Origin: Costus lasius
Taxonomy: Eukaryota; Streptophyta; Magnoliopsida; Zingiberales; Costaceae
DNA: 64,000 nucleotides
Assembly: GCA_027563935.2 (NCBI GenBank)
Contig: CM050449.1
Location: forward strand, 58,731,949 to 58,795,948
Direction: 5' to 3'
Numbering within the stretch: position 1 is the first letter of the stretch; every line of letters starts with the position of its first letter. Made by a program: the position numbers and the translations under genes. The notes under the pieces were generated by a model. That model was not told the origin of the DNA and did no database searches. It saw only the letters and a program-made list of their open reading frames with translations. Positions 1 through 10,845 of the stretch are shown here, piece after piece.

Positions 1-1593
1 CTGCTGCAATATGTGTACTTCTGAATAATGTCTCAAAGCTGTTCAGCTAGGCTGACATGCAGTTAAGTCCTTAGTCGAGATATCTTGGTAAACATGAGAC
101 AGCCTTGATATGATTGAGACTAATGTGTGTTCTAATCTTATAGGATGCTTCGAGCATGGAATAAGATGTAGACTCATAGGTACATTGGATGTACTGGACA
201 GACCCTATTAGGATATTCAATTGCTTGTCACAATGTGAATAATCCTTATGCTACAAGTGGCACATGTCCTCTGACTTGAGATCACTTGTGTTTCTAAATG
301 ATGATTGTCATTGTTTTGAGGTAGTTCAATATCATTTGAAATATAATGGTTATAGACTATCTTGGATAATGATCATGAGTCAGGTTAGGACACTAGTGAT
401 AGATATAGGATTGCCATCTCCTTAATTGGAGTGAGATGTTCTGAAGGGCCCCCCCCCCTGAATGAGATGATTGAGAATGTGTATGGCCATAACCAGGTGA
501 CTATGTTCATCTGATCTAATCATGCTCATCATATTGGAGTTACAGGCTTGACACGCTTGTCCAATAAGAACATCCAGTGGCAAAGGACACATGCATGCCT
601 TGTGAAGTGGATTCACACTTGTGCTATGTTTTGGGTGTAGTCTTGGAAGACTCTTTTCTTTATATCGGGAGACAGTGATGTGTTGCTAGATACGTCTCAC
701 TGATCGTGATAACGTAAGTTATCGTTACCGACATTTAAAGGAAACCCTCAGGGTCGCACAATTTGATGATGTGGCTTACTTGAGTCAGATCGTGTGGACT
801 GAATTGTTTTGGTTCAGTTTAAAGGAGTTTAAACTCTGATTGCAAGTGAGATCTGGCCTGATCATGTTTGATTGATTAGGGCTTGAGATCGGTAAGCTTC
901 GATCGAGAGTAGTGATGCTAGATCGGTGAGATCAAAGGCATCAAGAGATGTACGGTTAGATCTCGAACCTTCATGGTTCAGATGAGATTTAGACCATGGC
1001 TTGGCTTGGTTCAATTTGATCTTTGAACCGAAATCAATTAGACCGAATTCTATTTGAACCGGTTCACATATGTGTGAACGCATGGTTAAATCGAATTGGC
1101 GTTTTGGTTTGGTTCATAAGAGACATGAACGCTTGTAGTGATGACTTACCATTTTTGGAAGTGGAGGTTTCGGAAATGGTTTCTCAACGCTTCACTTTGG
1201 ATGAGAACGTTGGTCTCTCTCTCAACTCAACGCCTCTTTCTCGGTGTGGAGAGTTTTGACGAGAACAAGGAGGAGTTCATCCACGCCAAGATCATCTCCT
1301 TTTTCCTTCATTCGATCAAGGACATCTTGGAGATCCTTGCTAGCACAAGGAGCAACAAGAAGCAAGTCAATTCTCATCTTGTGTGCGCATCTTGTGGAGG
1401 AGACCCTCTTCGATCTCTTCTTCCAAGGGACCATCCGAAAGATGGCTATGGTATGATCTACTCTTGATCTATTCAATCTATGATAGTTGATCATATGACA
1501 TGCAAAAGATCATCAAACCCTTGCTACCGCTTGCAAAGTTTTATTTGCGCCATGCTTAGGGTTTGCGCCCCCCTCTCGAAAGGGGTTTCTTCA
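1..1593 (+). repeat. Element A 5' LTR (partial)
   Basis: Matches 19907-21503 almost base for base. It ends in TCA at 1593, followed by AT and the primer-binding site. A 10-C run near 449-458 is 14 C in the 3' LTR, which alone explains the 4-bp length difference. A TTTATAT sequence near 659-665, upstream of the conserved GTGATGTGTTGCTAGATAC block (674-692), is a possible TATA box; this is inference. The 3' part carries ATG-GCT-ATG at 1442-1450 directly before GTATGA, read here as the first coding exon of gag and a splice donor. Confidence 0.95.
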
Positions 1594-3338
1594 ATTGGTA
1601 TCAGAGCTGCGGTTGTATGTATGGTTATATGATTGCTTTGTGATCCTTGTTTGCGCTCTAGCTTAGATCTTAACTTCATGCGAAAACTTGATGATGATGT
1701 CTTTCTTGTTGGCGCATGTATGATGATGTGCGCATCTATCATGTTGAATGTTGTTGATGTTTTCTCAAAACAAACTAAATGACTTGCGCGCTCACCATTA
1801 GATCTAAGTGGCGCTTACTATAAACCCTTAGACGGGTTGATGGGGTTGAAGTCACCCTCTAGGTTAGATCCAATAGTCTGATCAGACCATCTGACAGCCT
1901 AGATGGATCGACCAGATGGCACCTGTGCGCAAGCACAAGGTGGCTATAGGTCGATTGCATCACAGGCGTGTAGCGAGGTCTGGTTGAGACAACCAGTGAA
2001 CACACATGAGTTAGGCCCGGGGTCACACCCGCTTGCCAGAACTCATGTTGGTTGTTCAGCCCTTGGCGCATGCATGGTTGACCATTAGGTCAACTCGAGT
2101 CAGTTAGGACTTGGTGCATGCAAGGGCATGGATCTAACTAGATTGTTGAGTGGATCCCTATCAATGGACCGTTGTAAGGTTGTAGGGCACATAAGGAAAT
2201 TAAAATTGATGCCTATGGGGTTTTCAAAATTTTATTTTCTTTGTAAGGGATCACATGATGATTGATTGATGCCATATGCTTGTTTATTTTATCTTATGTG
2301 GGATGCCCAATTTAATGTGTGCTGTGCTGGGGCCTGCGAGCCTGGAATTAAACTTGTAAATTAATTTGTTTTGTGATCTGCGAATCACATTTTTAATTAA
2401 TTTATTGTATAATTGACCTGCGAGCCAAGCTTGTCTAGATAGATCAAAATGTATTTTGATTAGACAAGAGCTCAAAAGCACACATTGCAGAGGCGCATTC
2501 ATCTGGTGGGCGCACCTGAGCTGCATTGAGCGCTAGGGCCCTGGGTTGGACCAGATGAGATGCAAAAGACCCAAGAAGCAAGTGAAGACTTAAGATAACT
2601 TAAGGTCTTACTTAGGGTTCATGGGCTTTTACCACATAAGATCAGCATGCTTTCTATTTATTGCTTTTATAATTAGAATTGCATGAGTTTATCTTCTGCT
2701 ATAGCCATAGGATTTGCCTGATAGTAAGAAGATAAAAGACCGTTAAAATCCAACGCATAAATATCAAGCTCGTAAGCCTTCTGACGCGAAACCTCACTGT
2801 TCTGACTATCGTTGGAGCCGTGTTGTACCCACTCAGTGGGCACGTCCATCTATCTTCAGACGGTGTGGGATTTCACCTGCGTGTTACAGAGAAGGGATTT
2901 ATCGCTTCTCGTTGCTCAGCATAGCACGTGGTGGTCCAGGGAGTAGGTCGGGTCAGCTTGACCATGTAGGCTACATATGTGGCGCATATGGTAGCACATG
3001 GAGGCAGCCATCTGTGGGGTCAGAGATTGTGTTGTACCAACTCAGTCGGCACAGTCGGCTGGATTGCCCAGATGAAGGGGAATCGCACGGGTTGGCGATT
3101 GGCAGGGACTGCCTACCAGAAATTAGTGCTTGTATTCTCTGTGCATCTTATCTCGCCTGAGCGGGACGCGGAGACCAAGTATGAAATCTGGATCCTATCT
3201 CACTAAAAGAGTGTTACTCTTTCGGACTGTTTTAATGGATTTTTCAGTCAGATAAAATAGTGAGAAAAGAATCATTTCTTAAGTCTTGAATTGATTCTAA
3301 ACATTGATACTGACCTTGCTGTTCTTGCATTGTTGTAG
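1451..3338 (+). other. Predicted leader intron of element A
   Basis: Donor ATG|GTATGA at 1450/1451. Acceptor TTGTAG at 3338 is preceded by a CTGAC branch-like motif and a T-rich tract. The span is 1888 nt and contains the PBS. Exon 1 would supply Met-Ala-Met codons (1442-1450). Exon 2 adds exactly seven codons (3339-3359) before the conventional gag ATG at 3360, in frame. Without splicing the LTR ATG stops after four codons (GTA TGA). The arrangement is the same in B, I, F and K. This is inferred from sequence only; no transcript data are available. Confidence 0.6.
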
Positions 3339-3359
3339 ATTCCTGCAGCAACGAACACC
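1594..3359 (+). other. Untranslated leader of element A
   Basis: Non-coding stretch between PBS and gag, about 1.77 kb, long as in BARE/Angela elements. I see no convincing protein; short ORFs here are not conserved as proteins among copies. It holds a 39-nt hairpin at 2430-2468 whose arms covary among the five copies, and a small AACCC/GGGTT stem-loop near 1824-1839. Unlike B and I it lacks the ~55-bp T-arm-like segment. Confidence 0.8.
1596..1607 (+). other. Primer-binding site of element A (initiator tRNA-Met)
   Basis: TGGTATCAGAGC lies two bases after the LTR end. This is the standard complement of the plant initiator tRNA-Met 3' end used by most plant Copia elements. The same site is at 5097-5108 (B), 30932-30943 (I) and 44241-44252 (F). 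K has a variant with an extra G at 51217-51229. Confidence 0.9.
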
Positions 3360-3413
3360 ATGAGCTTCAATGTGCGATCCCTACTGGAAAGGGAGAAGTT
3401 TGCTGGGCCAAAC
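3360..3413 (+). pseudogene. gag: Element A gag, N-terminal fragment
   Basis: Eighteen codons from the conventional gag ATG, matching the N-termini of F and K. The reading frame is cut by insertion of element B at CAAAC (3409-3413). The frame resumes at 12532 after the duplicated CAAAC (12527-12531). Gag forms the cytoplasmic virus-like particle that packages element RNA. Confidence 0.9.
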
Positions 3414-5094
3414 TGTTGGGGTATGCCCTTAAGGCTAATGTTTGAGGCCTGTGGGAATGTATCTGTATCATGTAATAAACTCATATGTTTATAAAGGCAT
3501 GGTTGTTATTCAGTTAGCTACATTGTCTGCTGCAATATATGTTCTTCTGAATAATGTCTCAAAGCTGTTCAGCTGGGCTGACATGCTATTATGTCCTTGG
3601 TCGATGTATCTTGGTGAACATGAGACAGCCTTGATATGGTTAAGACTAATATGTGTTCTAATCTTATAGGATGCTTCGAGCATGGAATAAGATGTAGACT
3701 CATGGGTACATGGGATGTACTGGACATACCCTACTAGGATGTTCAATTGTTTGTCACAATGTGAATATTCCTTGATTGCGACAAGTGGCACATTTCCTCT
3801 GACTTGAGATCACTTGTGTTTTCTAAATGATGATTGTCATTGTTTTGAGGTAGTTCAATATCATTTGAAACATAATGATTATAGACTATCTTGGATGGTG
3901 AGCTTGAGTCAGGTTAGGACACTAGTGATAGACATAGGATTGCCGTCTCCTTGTTTAAGGAGTGTGATGTTCTATAAGGGCCCCCCTGGATGAGATGATT
4001 GAGAGAGTGTATGGCCATACCCAGGTGACAGTGTTCATCTGATCTAATCATGCTCATCATATTGGAGTTACAAGCTTGACAGGCTTGTCCAATAAGAACA
4101 TCAAGTGGCAAAGGAAGTATGCATGCCTAGTGAATTGGATTCACACTTGTGCTGTGGTTTGGGTGAAGTCTTGGAAGACTCTTTCCTTTATATCGGGAGA
4201 CAGTGATGTGTTGCTAGATACCCCTCACTGATCGTGATAACGTGAGTTATCGTTACCGACATTTAAAGGAAACCCTTAGGGTCGCACAATTTGATGATAT
4301 GGCTTCTTTAAGTCAGATCGTGTGGACTGAATTGTTTAGTTCAGTTTAAAGGGGTGTTAAACTCTGATTGAGAGTGAGATCTGGTCTGATCATGTTTGAT
4401 TGATTAGGGCTTTAGATCGGTAAGCTTCGATCGAGAGTTATGATGCTAGATCAGTGAGATCTAGAGCATCGAGAGATCAACGGTGATCTTGAACCTTGTG
4501 GTTCAATAAGATCGACCATTGCTTGGGCCGATTTGGTCTTGAACCAAAGTCACTTGAACCGGCTCATGTTATGAGCGCTTGGTTCAAAAGGTTCGAATGG
4601 GAGAAGAGGGTTGCGGTTCACTTCATGTGAACGCATAACCGAAGTGAGTAATGGGTTACTATTTTTGGATAGCAACGCCCACGTTGATTACAACGTGTTT
4701 ACTCCCTTGTCGATCATCAACTTCGGACGACATCTCCTCCCTTCTCGTGTGACAAAAGTCTTGACGAGTGTAGAGGAACTTCTTCTTCGCCAAGCCCAAG
4801 GATCTCATCTCCTCCATGCGCAAAGGACCCTTGAAGCTTTGCTAGCACAAAGACGACAAGGAGAGGCCATTCTTCATCGTGTGTGCGTCGACTAGGGAGA
4901 AGACCCCTTTCGGTTTTTGCTTCCAACACTTCATCCATAGATGGCGATGGTATGAATCTTATTGGCATTTTGCAATCGATTTTTCATAGTTGATCATATA
5001 TCATGATAATGATCCCTAAAACCCTTATTTCCGCTGCGTTGAAACACATGCGCCCATTAGGGTTTTTCGCTCCCCCTTGAAGGGGACCCCTGCA
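3414..5094 (+). repeat. Element B 5' LTR
   Basis: Starts TGTTGGGGTATGCCC and ends CCCCTGCA; the PBS follows two bases later. It is the same length as the 3' LTR at 10846-12526. The 3' end has the stem-loop CCCCTTGAAGGGG also seen in F. ATG-GCG-ATG at 4941-4949 abuts GTATGA at 4950. Confidence 0.97.
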
Positions 5095-6921
5095 ATTGGT
5101 ATCAGAGCAGGCTAAATCGCATGATAATATGTTTGCTATGATTTGTGATCCTTGTATGCGCCATCTTGCTAGATCTAGAATACATGCGAACCTTTACTTG
5201 TAGTTGACGCACGTTGTAAGGTTGCGCATGATGTAAGTTTATGTGTTACGCATGTATGATGCCTTGGCACTTGTTATAGAGTTTTTATCAAAAACTTATA
5301 TCTCTTGCGCGTATCACCTTAGATCTAAGCCGCCTACTGTAAACCCTTAGACGGGTTATTAGGGTTGAAGTCACCCCTAGGTTAGATCCAGAATGTCTGA
5401 TCAGACTATCTGACAGCCTGAATGGGTCGACCAGTTAGCACCTCGGCGCAAGCCTATGGTGGCTATAGGTCGACTGCAGACAGGTGTGTAGCGATGTCTG
5501 ATTGAGACGACTAATGAACGCACCTGAGTTAGGCCCGGGGTCACGCCCGCTTGCCAGACCTCTGTGTGGTCGTTCAGCCCTGGCGCATGCATGGTTGACC
5601 TTATGGTCAACTCAAGTCAGTTAGGACTTGGTGCATGCAAGGGTAGTGGATCTGACTAGGTTGGTTGAGTGGATCCCTAGTAATGGACCGTTGTAAGGTT
5701 GTAGGGGAAATAAGGAAAAATTAAAATTGATCCCAAGGGGTTTTCGAAAAATTTTAATTTTTATGTATGGATCACATGATTCTTGATTGATGCATATGTT
5801 TGTCTATTTAGTCTTATGTGGGCTGCCCGTTATTAATGTGTGCTGTGCTGGGGCCTGCGAGCTTGGGATTAATTGTTGTAAATTAATTTTATTTTTGTGA
5901 TCTGCGAATCACAATTTTGATTAATTTATAATGTGAAAGTGACCTGCGTGTCACTCTTGTCTAGATAGTTAAATTGTAATTTAATTAGACAAGAGCACAG
6001 AGCACACTTGGTAGAAGCGCATGCAGCAGTGGCTTGACCAGGTGGGAGGTCCAGGGTTCGACTCTGGGACCAGGCGCAAATTCTTGGTGGGCGCACCAGT
6101 GCTGCAAATGGCGCTAGGGCCCTGCTTGGGCCAGATGAGCAGCTAAAGACCCATGAAGAGCAAATGAAGACTTAAGTTAGGTTAAGGTCTTCTAGGGCTA
6201 TGGGCTTTTACCACATAAGATACATGCTTTCTTTTATTGCTTAATATTAGAATTGCATGATTAAATTTATCTTCTGCTATCACCATAGGAATTGTATGAT
6301 AGAAAAGGAAGATAAAAAGACCGTTAAAATCCAACGCTAAAAATATCAAGCTCGTAAGCCTTCTGACGCGAAACCTCACTGTTCTGATTATCGTTGGAGC
6401 CGTGTTGTACCCACTCAGTGGGCACGTCCATCTATCTTCAGAGGGTGCGGGATTACACCTGTGTGTTACAGAGCAGGGATTTATCCCTTCTCGTTGCTCA
6501 GCATAGCACATGGTGGTCCAGGGAGTAGGTCGGGTCAGCTTGACCGTGTTGGCTACATATGTGGCGCATATGGTAGCACATGGAGGCAGCCATCTGTGGG
6601 GTCAGAGATTGTGTTGTACCAACTCAGTTGGCACAGTCTGCTGGATTGCCCAGATGAAGGGGAATCGCACGGGTTGGCGATTGGCTGGGATAGCCTACCA
6701 GAGATTAGTGCTTGTACTCTCTGTGCATCTTATCTCGCCTGAGCGGGACGCGGAGACCAAGTATGAAATCTGGATCCCATCTCACTAAAAGAGTTCTACT
6801 CTTTCGGGCTGTTTTGCTGGATTTTTCACGCCTGATAAAATAGTGAGAAAAAGAATCTTTCTTAAGTCCTGATTGATTCTTATACATTGATACTGACCTT
6901 GCTGTTCTTGCATTGTTGTAG
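4950..6921 (+). other. Predicted leader intron of element B
   Basis: Donor ATG|GTATGAA at 4949/4950. Acceptor TTGTAG ends at 6921 after a CTGAC branch-like motif. Exon 2 adds 21 nt (6922-6942) before ATG 6943, in frame with LTR codons 4941-4949. The Ala codon is GCG here but GCT or GCA in other copies, a silent change that fits coding constraint. Inference only. Confidence 0.6.
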
Positions 6922-6942
6922 ATACCTGCAGCAACGAACACC
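5095..6942 (+). other. Untranslated leader of element B
   Basis: PBS TGGTATCAGAGC at 5097-5108, then about 1.8 kb without conserved coding. It contains the covarying leader hairpin at 5956-5993. It also has a segment at about 6027-6076 with a T-arm-like fold around GGTTCGACTC (an RNA polymerase III B-box-like motif), shared with I but absent from A, F and K. Confidence 0.8.
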
Positions 6943-9900
6943 ATGAACTTCAATGTGCGATCCCTACTGGAAAGGGAGAAGTTTGCTGGGCCAAACTTCT
7001 CTGACTGGTTTGGACACCTTAAGATTATTCTTAAGGCAGAGAGGAAACTGTATGTCCTCGAGACGGCGATACCGCCGCAGCCCGCTCCGAACGCCGCAAG
7101 GGCGGTTCGGGAAGCCTATGAAAAGCACGTCAATGATAGCATTGATGTCGCTTGCCTGATGCTAGCGTCTATGACGCCACTGCTGCAGCGTCAGCATGAG
7201 GATATGTCGGCTATAGAGATTATAGCGAACCTCAAGATGCTGTATGCTGCACAGGCGAGGACTGAACGCTATAATTTGACTAAGCTCTTCTTTCAGAGCA
7301 AACTGGCTGAAGGGAGCCCAGTGGGAGCTCACGTGCTCAAGATGATTGGGCACAAGGAGGCTCTAGAGAAACTGGGGCATACCATCAACCAGGAGCTTGC
7401 TGTGGACATTATTCTGCAGTCTCTCCCGCCTTCATTCGACGCGTTCATTATTAATTTTAATATGAACAAAATCGATTGTACTCCGGCAGAGCTGTTGAAT
7501 ATGCTCTTGACCACTGAGGAAACTCTGAAGGGTAAGCCTTCAACCTCTGTCTTAATGGTTCCTTCAAGGAACAAGAAGAAGGGGAAGAAGGGCAAGGCCC
7601 CGGTCAAGAATTACAGCAAGGCTCTGAAGCAGAAGGTGAAGCGGTCCAAGGAATACAGGTGTTTCCACTGTGGCCAGCTGGGTCACTAGAAAAAGGACTG
7701 TAAAGCGCTCCAAGGAGATAAGAGGGGAAGCTTCGCTTCTGGCTCAGGTATATTCGTGACTGAGGTCATGTTTTCTTCTTCTATATCATGGGTGTTGGAC
7801 ACTGCATGTGGAGTTCACATTTGTTCAAATGTACAGGAACTCAAGAGAAGAAGGCAGGTGGGACAGCATGAGGTGGACCTACGAGTTGGAAACGGGGCAC
7901 GGGTTGCTGCTGTTGCTGTAGGAGACTACTTCATTTCTTTACCATCTGGAATTGTATTAGAACTAAACAGTTGTTACTTTGTTCCCAGTATAACTAAAAA
8001 TATTATCTCCATTCCTGCTCTTGTTAGGAAGGGATTTTCCTTTGAATGCAATATTTCAAAGTGTGTTTTGTCTTTAGATAATATTGTTTATGCAACTGGT
8101 TCAATTAACAATGGGTTATACATGTTGGACATGGAATGTTCTATACAGAACGTTGATATCAAGAAAGCCAAGTATGCTGATGACAGCACCTTGCTATGGC
8201 ATAGTCGTTTAGGGCCATATTAACGAGAAACGCATTAAGCGGTTGCATGATCATGGACTGCTGGGATCATTCTCCTATAAGGAGATTGATACATGCAAAG
8301 CTTGTTTGATGGGTAAAATGACGAAGTCACCTTTTCCTCACAAAGGTCAAAGGGCTTCAGGTTTACTTGACCTTATACACAGTGATGTGTGTGGGCCATT
8401 TAGTAAACATGCCAGAGGTGGCTATCAGTACTTCATTACCTTTACTGATGATTTCAGTAGATACGGGTATGTCTATCTGATGAGACATAAGAGTGAATCT
8501 TTTGATAAGTTCAAAGAGTTCAAGAATGAAGTACAGAATCAGCTAGGCCGAAATATCAAGGCACTTCGCTCAGATCGAGGTGGTGAATACCTAAGTCATA
8601 CGTTTACTGACTATCTAAAGGAGTGTGGGATTATCTCACAGCTCACTCCACCAGGAACACCGCAATGGAATGGTGTGTCCGAGAGGAGAAATAGAACGTT
8701 ACTAGATATGGTTCGTTCTATGATGAGTCAGGCTACTCTGCCCTACTCCTTTTGGGGTTTTGCACTGGAAACAGCTGCAAAGGTACTAAACCGAGTGCCA
8801 TCCAAGGCAGTTTCAAAGACGCCATATGAGTTATGGTATGGGAAACAGCCAAGCTTGACATTTATCAGGATCTGGGGTTGCGAGGCTTATGTCAAAAAGC
8901 TCGCCTCTGGGAAACTAGAGAGCAGATCTGAGAAATGTATCTTTGTCGGTTACCCTAAGGAAACTAAGGGTTATTATTTCTTCGATCCCAAGGAGAACAA
9001 GGTTTTTGTTGCTCGGACGGCCATATTTCTTGAGAAGGAGTTTCTTCTGCAAGAGGCCAGTGGGAGAGAAATAAAGCTGGATGAGAATCCAGAAGAAAGA
9101 CAAAGTGACCAAGCACAGTTGGATGAGCCTGAGCCGGTAGAACAGGTTATTGGACAACCTGAGGCTCAGATATCACGGGAACCGCGAAGATCGGGAAGGA
9201 TTCGTCGACAGCCTGAGCGCTATGACGGAGTCTACATCATTGACAATGATGAACCCCTCACTTATGCGGATGCGGTCAGTGGACCGGACTCAGCGAGATG
9301 GCTTGAAGCTATGCGCGCCGAGATGGACTCCATGTCAGATAACCAAGTCTGGGATTTGGTTGATCCGCCTCCGGGAGTAATCCCTATAGGCTGTAAATGG
9401 ATCTTCAAGAAGAAGATTGACATGGATGGTAACGTGGTTACCTATAAAGGCAGGCTAGTTGCGAAAGGTTTCAAACAAATCTACGGGATAGATTATGATG
9501 AAACTTTCTCACCTGTAGCCATGTTTAAGTCTATTCGGATTCTTTTTGCGATAGCTGCATATTACGATTATGAGATCTGGCAGATGGATGTGAAAACAGC
9601 TTTCCTTAATGGAAATCTGGATGAGGATGTGTATATGACACAACCTGAAGGTTTCACTAATCCAGCAGATCGTCATAAAATATGCAAGTTAAAGAAGTCC
9701 ATTTATGGACTTAAACAAGCATCGAGAAGCTGGAATATTCGTTTTGATGAATCAGTTACTGAATTTGGTTTCATCAAGAACGAGGATGACCCGTGTGTAT
9801 ATAAGAGGTTTAGTGGGAGCGTGATTACTTTCCTAGTCCTCTACGTCGATGACATCTTGATCATTGGAAATGACATTCCTGAAATGCATGCTGTTAAGGC

Positions 9901-10825
9901 ATGGCTGAGGAAATGTTTCCAGATGAAAGATCTAGGAGAAGCAGCCTATGTGTTAGGTGTGAAGATCTACAGGGATAGATCTAAGAGGCTTCTCGGGCTG
10001 TGCCAGAGTACTTACATCGATAAAGTCCTGGAAAGATTTCATTTAGAGAATTCTAAACGAGGATATCTTCCAGTCAGACATGGTCTGAGTCTTTCGAAGA
10101 GTCAGTGTCCACAAACACAGACTGAGAAAGATGAAATGGACAATACGCCTTATGCTTCGGCTATTGGATCCATTATGTATGCGATGTTGTGTACTCGCCC
10201 AGACGTCGCTTACGGGTTAAGCGTGACCAGTCGTTACTAGAGTAATCCAGGTATGGCGCACTGGATTGCAGTCAAGAACATCTTAAAATATCTGTGGAGG
10301 ACCAAAGATATGTTCTTGATATATGGTGGTCAGGAAGAACTCAGTATTGAAGGATATACTGACGCTTCGTTCCAGTCTGACCAGGATGATTTCCGATCGC
10401 AATCAGGCTATGTTTTTAGCTTGAATGGTGGAGCAGTGGTGTGGAAGAGTTTCAAACAGTCAATTGTTGCTGATTCCACAACAGAAGCCGAGTATGTTGC
10501 AGCCTCGGAAGCATCCAAGGAGGCAGTGTGGATTTGTAAGTTCGTGAAAGAACTTGGTGTCGTTCCTTCGAGTGCAGATCCTTTGGTTATCTTCTGTGAT
10601 AACACTGGAGCAATTGCACAAGCAAAGGAACCACGGTCGCACCAGAAGTCCAAGCACATACAGAGACGGTTTCATTTGATCAGGGAGATCATTGATCATG
10701 GCGAGATCAAAGTATGCAAGGTTCATACAGATGATAATCTGGCAGACCCGCTTACCAAGCCTCTGGCGCAGCAGAAGCATGAAAAGCACTGTAATAATAT
10801 GGGTTTGAGATTCCTCAACCATTAG
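6943..10825 (+). pseudogene. gag-pol: Element B gag-pol polyprotein, broken by two stops and a frameshift
   Basis: Copia order: gag with CCHC zinc knuckle, aspartic protease (LDTACG), integrase (HHCC then DD35E), RT (YVDD), RNase H, ending ...FLNH-stop. Three breaks: a TAG at 7687-7689 where other copies have Trp in the zinc knuckle; one extra G within 8212-8214, just after the first integrase histidine; and a TAG at 10238-10240 at the start of the RNase H region. All domains are otherwise present and very close to F and K. Not translatable as one polyprotein. Confidence 0.95.
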
Positions 10826-10828
10826 ATT

Positions 10829-10845
10829 AAGTGCAAGTGGGAGAT
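10829..10845 (+). other. Polypurine tract of element B
   Basis: AAGTGCAAGTGGGAGAT directly before the 3' LTR, the primer for plus-strand DNA synthesis. The same 17 bases precede the 3' LTRs of A (19776-19792), I (36635-36651), K (56878-56894) and F (59018-59034). The gag-pol stop lies only three bases upstream, so there is no room for an env gene. Confidence 0.9.

Noticed and set aside
1138..1467. 109-residue ORF in the LTR of A, repeated at 21048-21377
   Set aside because: It is present because both LTRs are identical, but it is not conserved as a protein in the B, I, F or K LTRs, and overlapping frames are equally open. Treated as chance.
2912..3160. Recurring ~80-93-residue ORFs in the leaders (also 6461-6742 and 52544-52792)
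   Set aside because: The DNA is conserved across copies, but I and F have indels that break this frame. No start context or domain is recognisable. More likely conserved RNA sequence than protein.
6031..6076. Complete tRNA gene in the leader of B
   Set aside because: Only a T-arm-like stem and B-box-like motif are present. No acceptor stem, D-arm or anticodon arm could be placed.
10826..10845. Possible third ORF (env-like) between pol and the 3' LTR
   Set aside because: Only about 20 bases separate the pol stop from the LTR in A, B, I, F and K, so no env gene fits.
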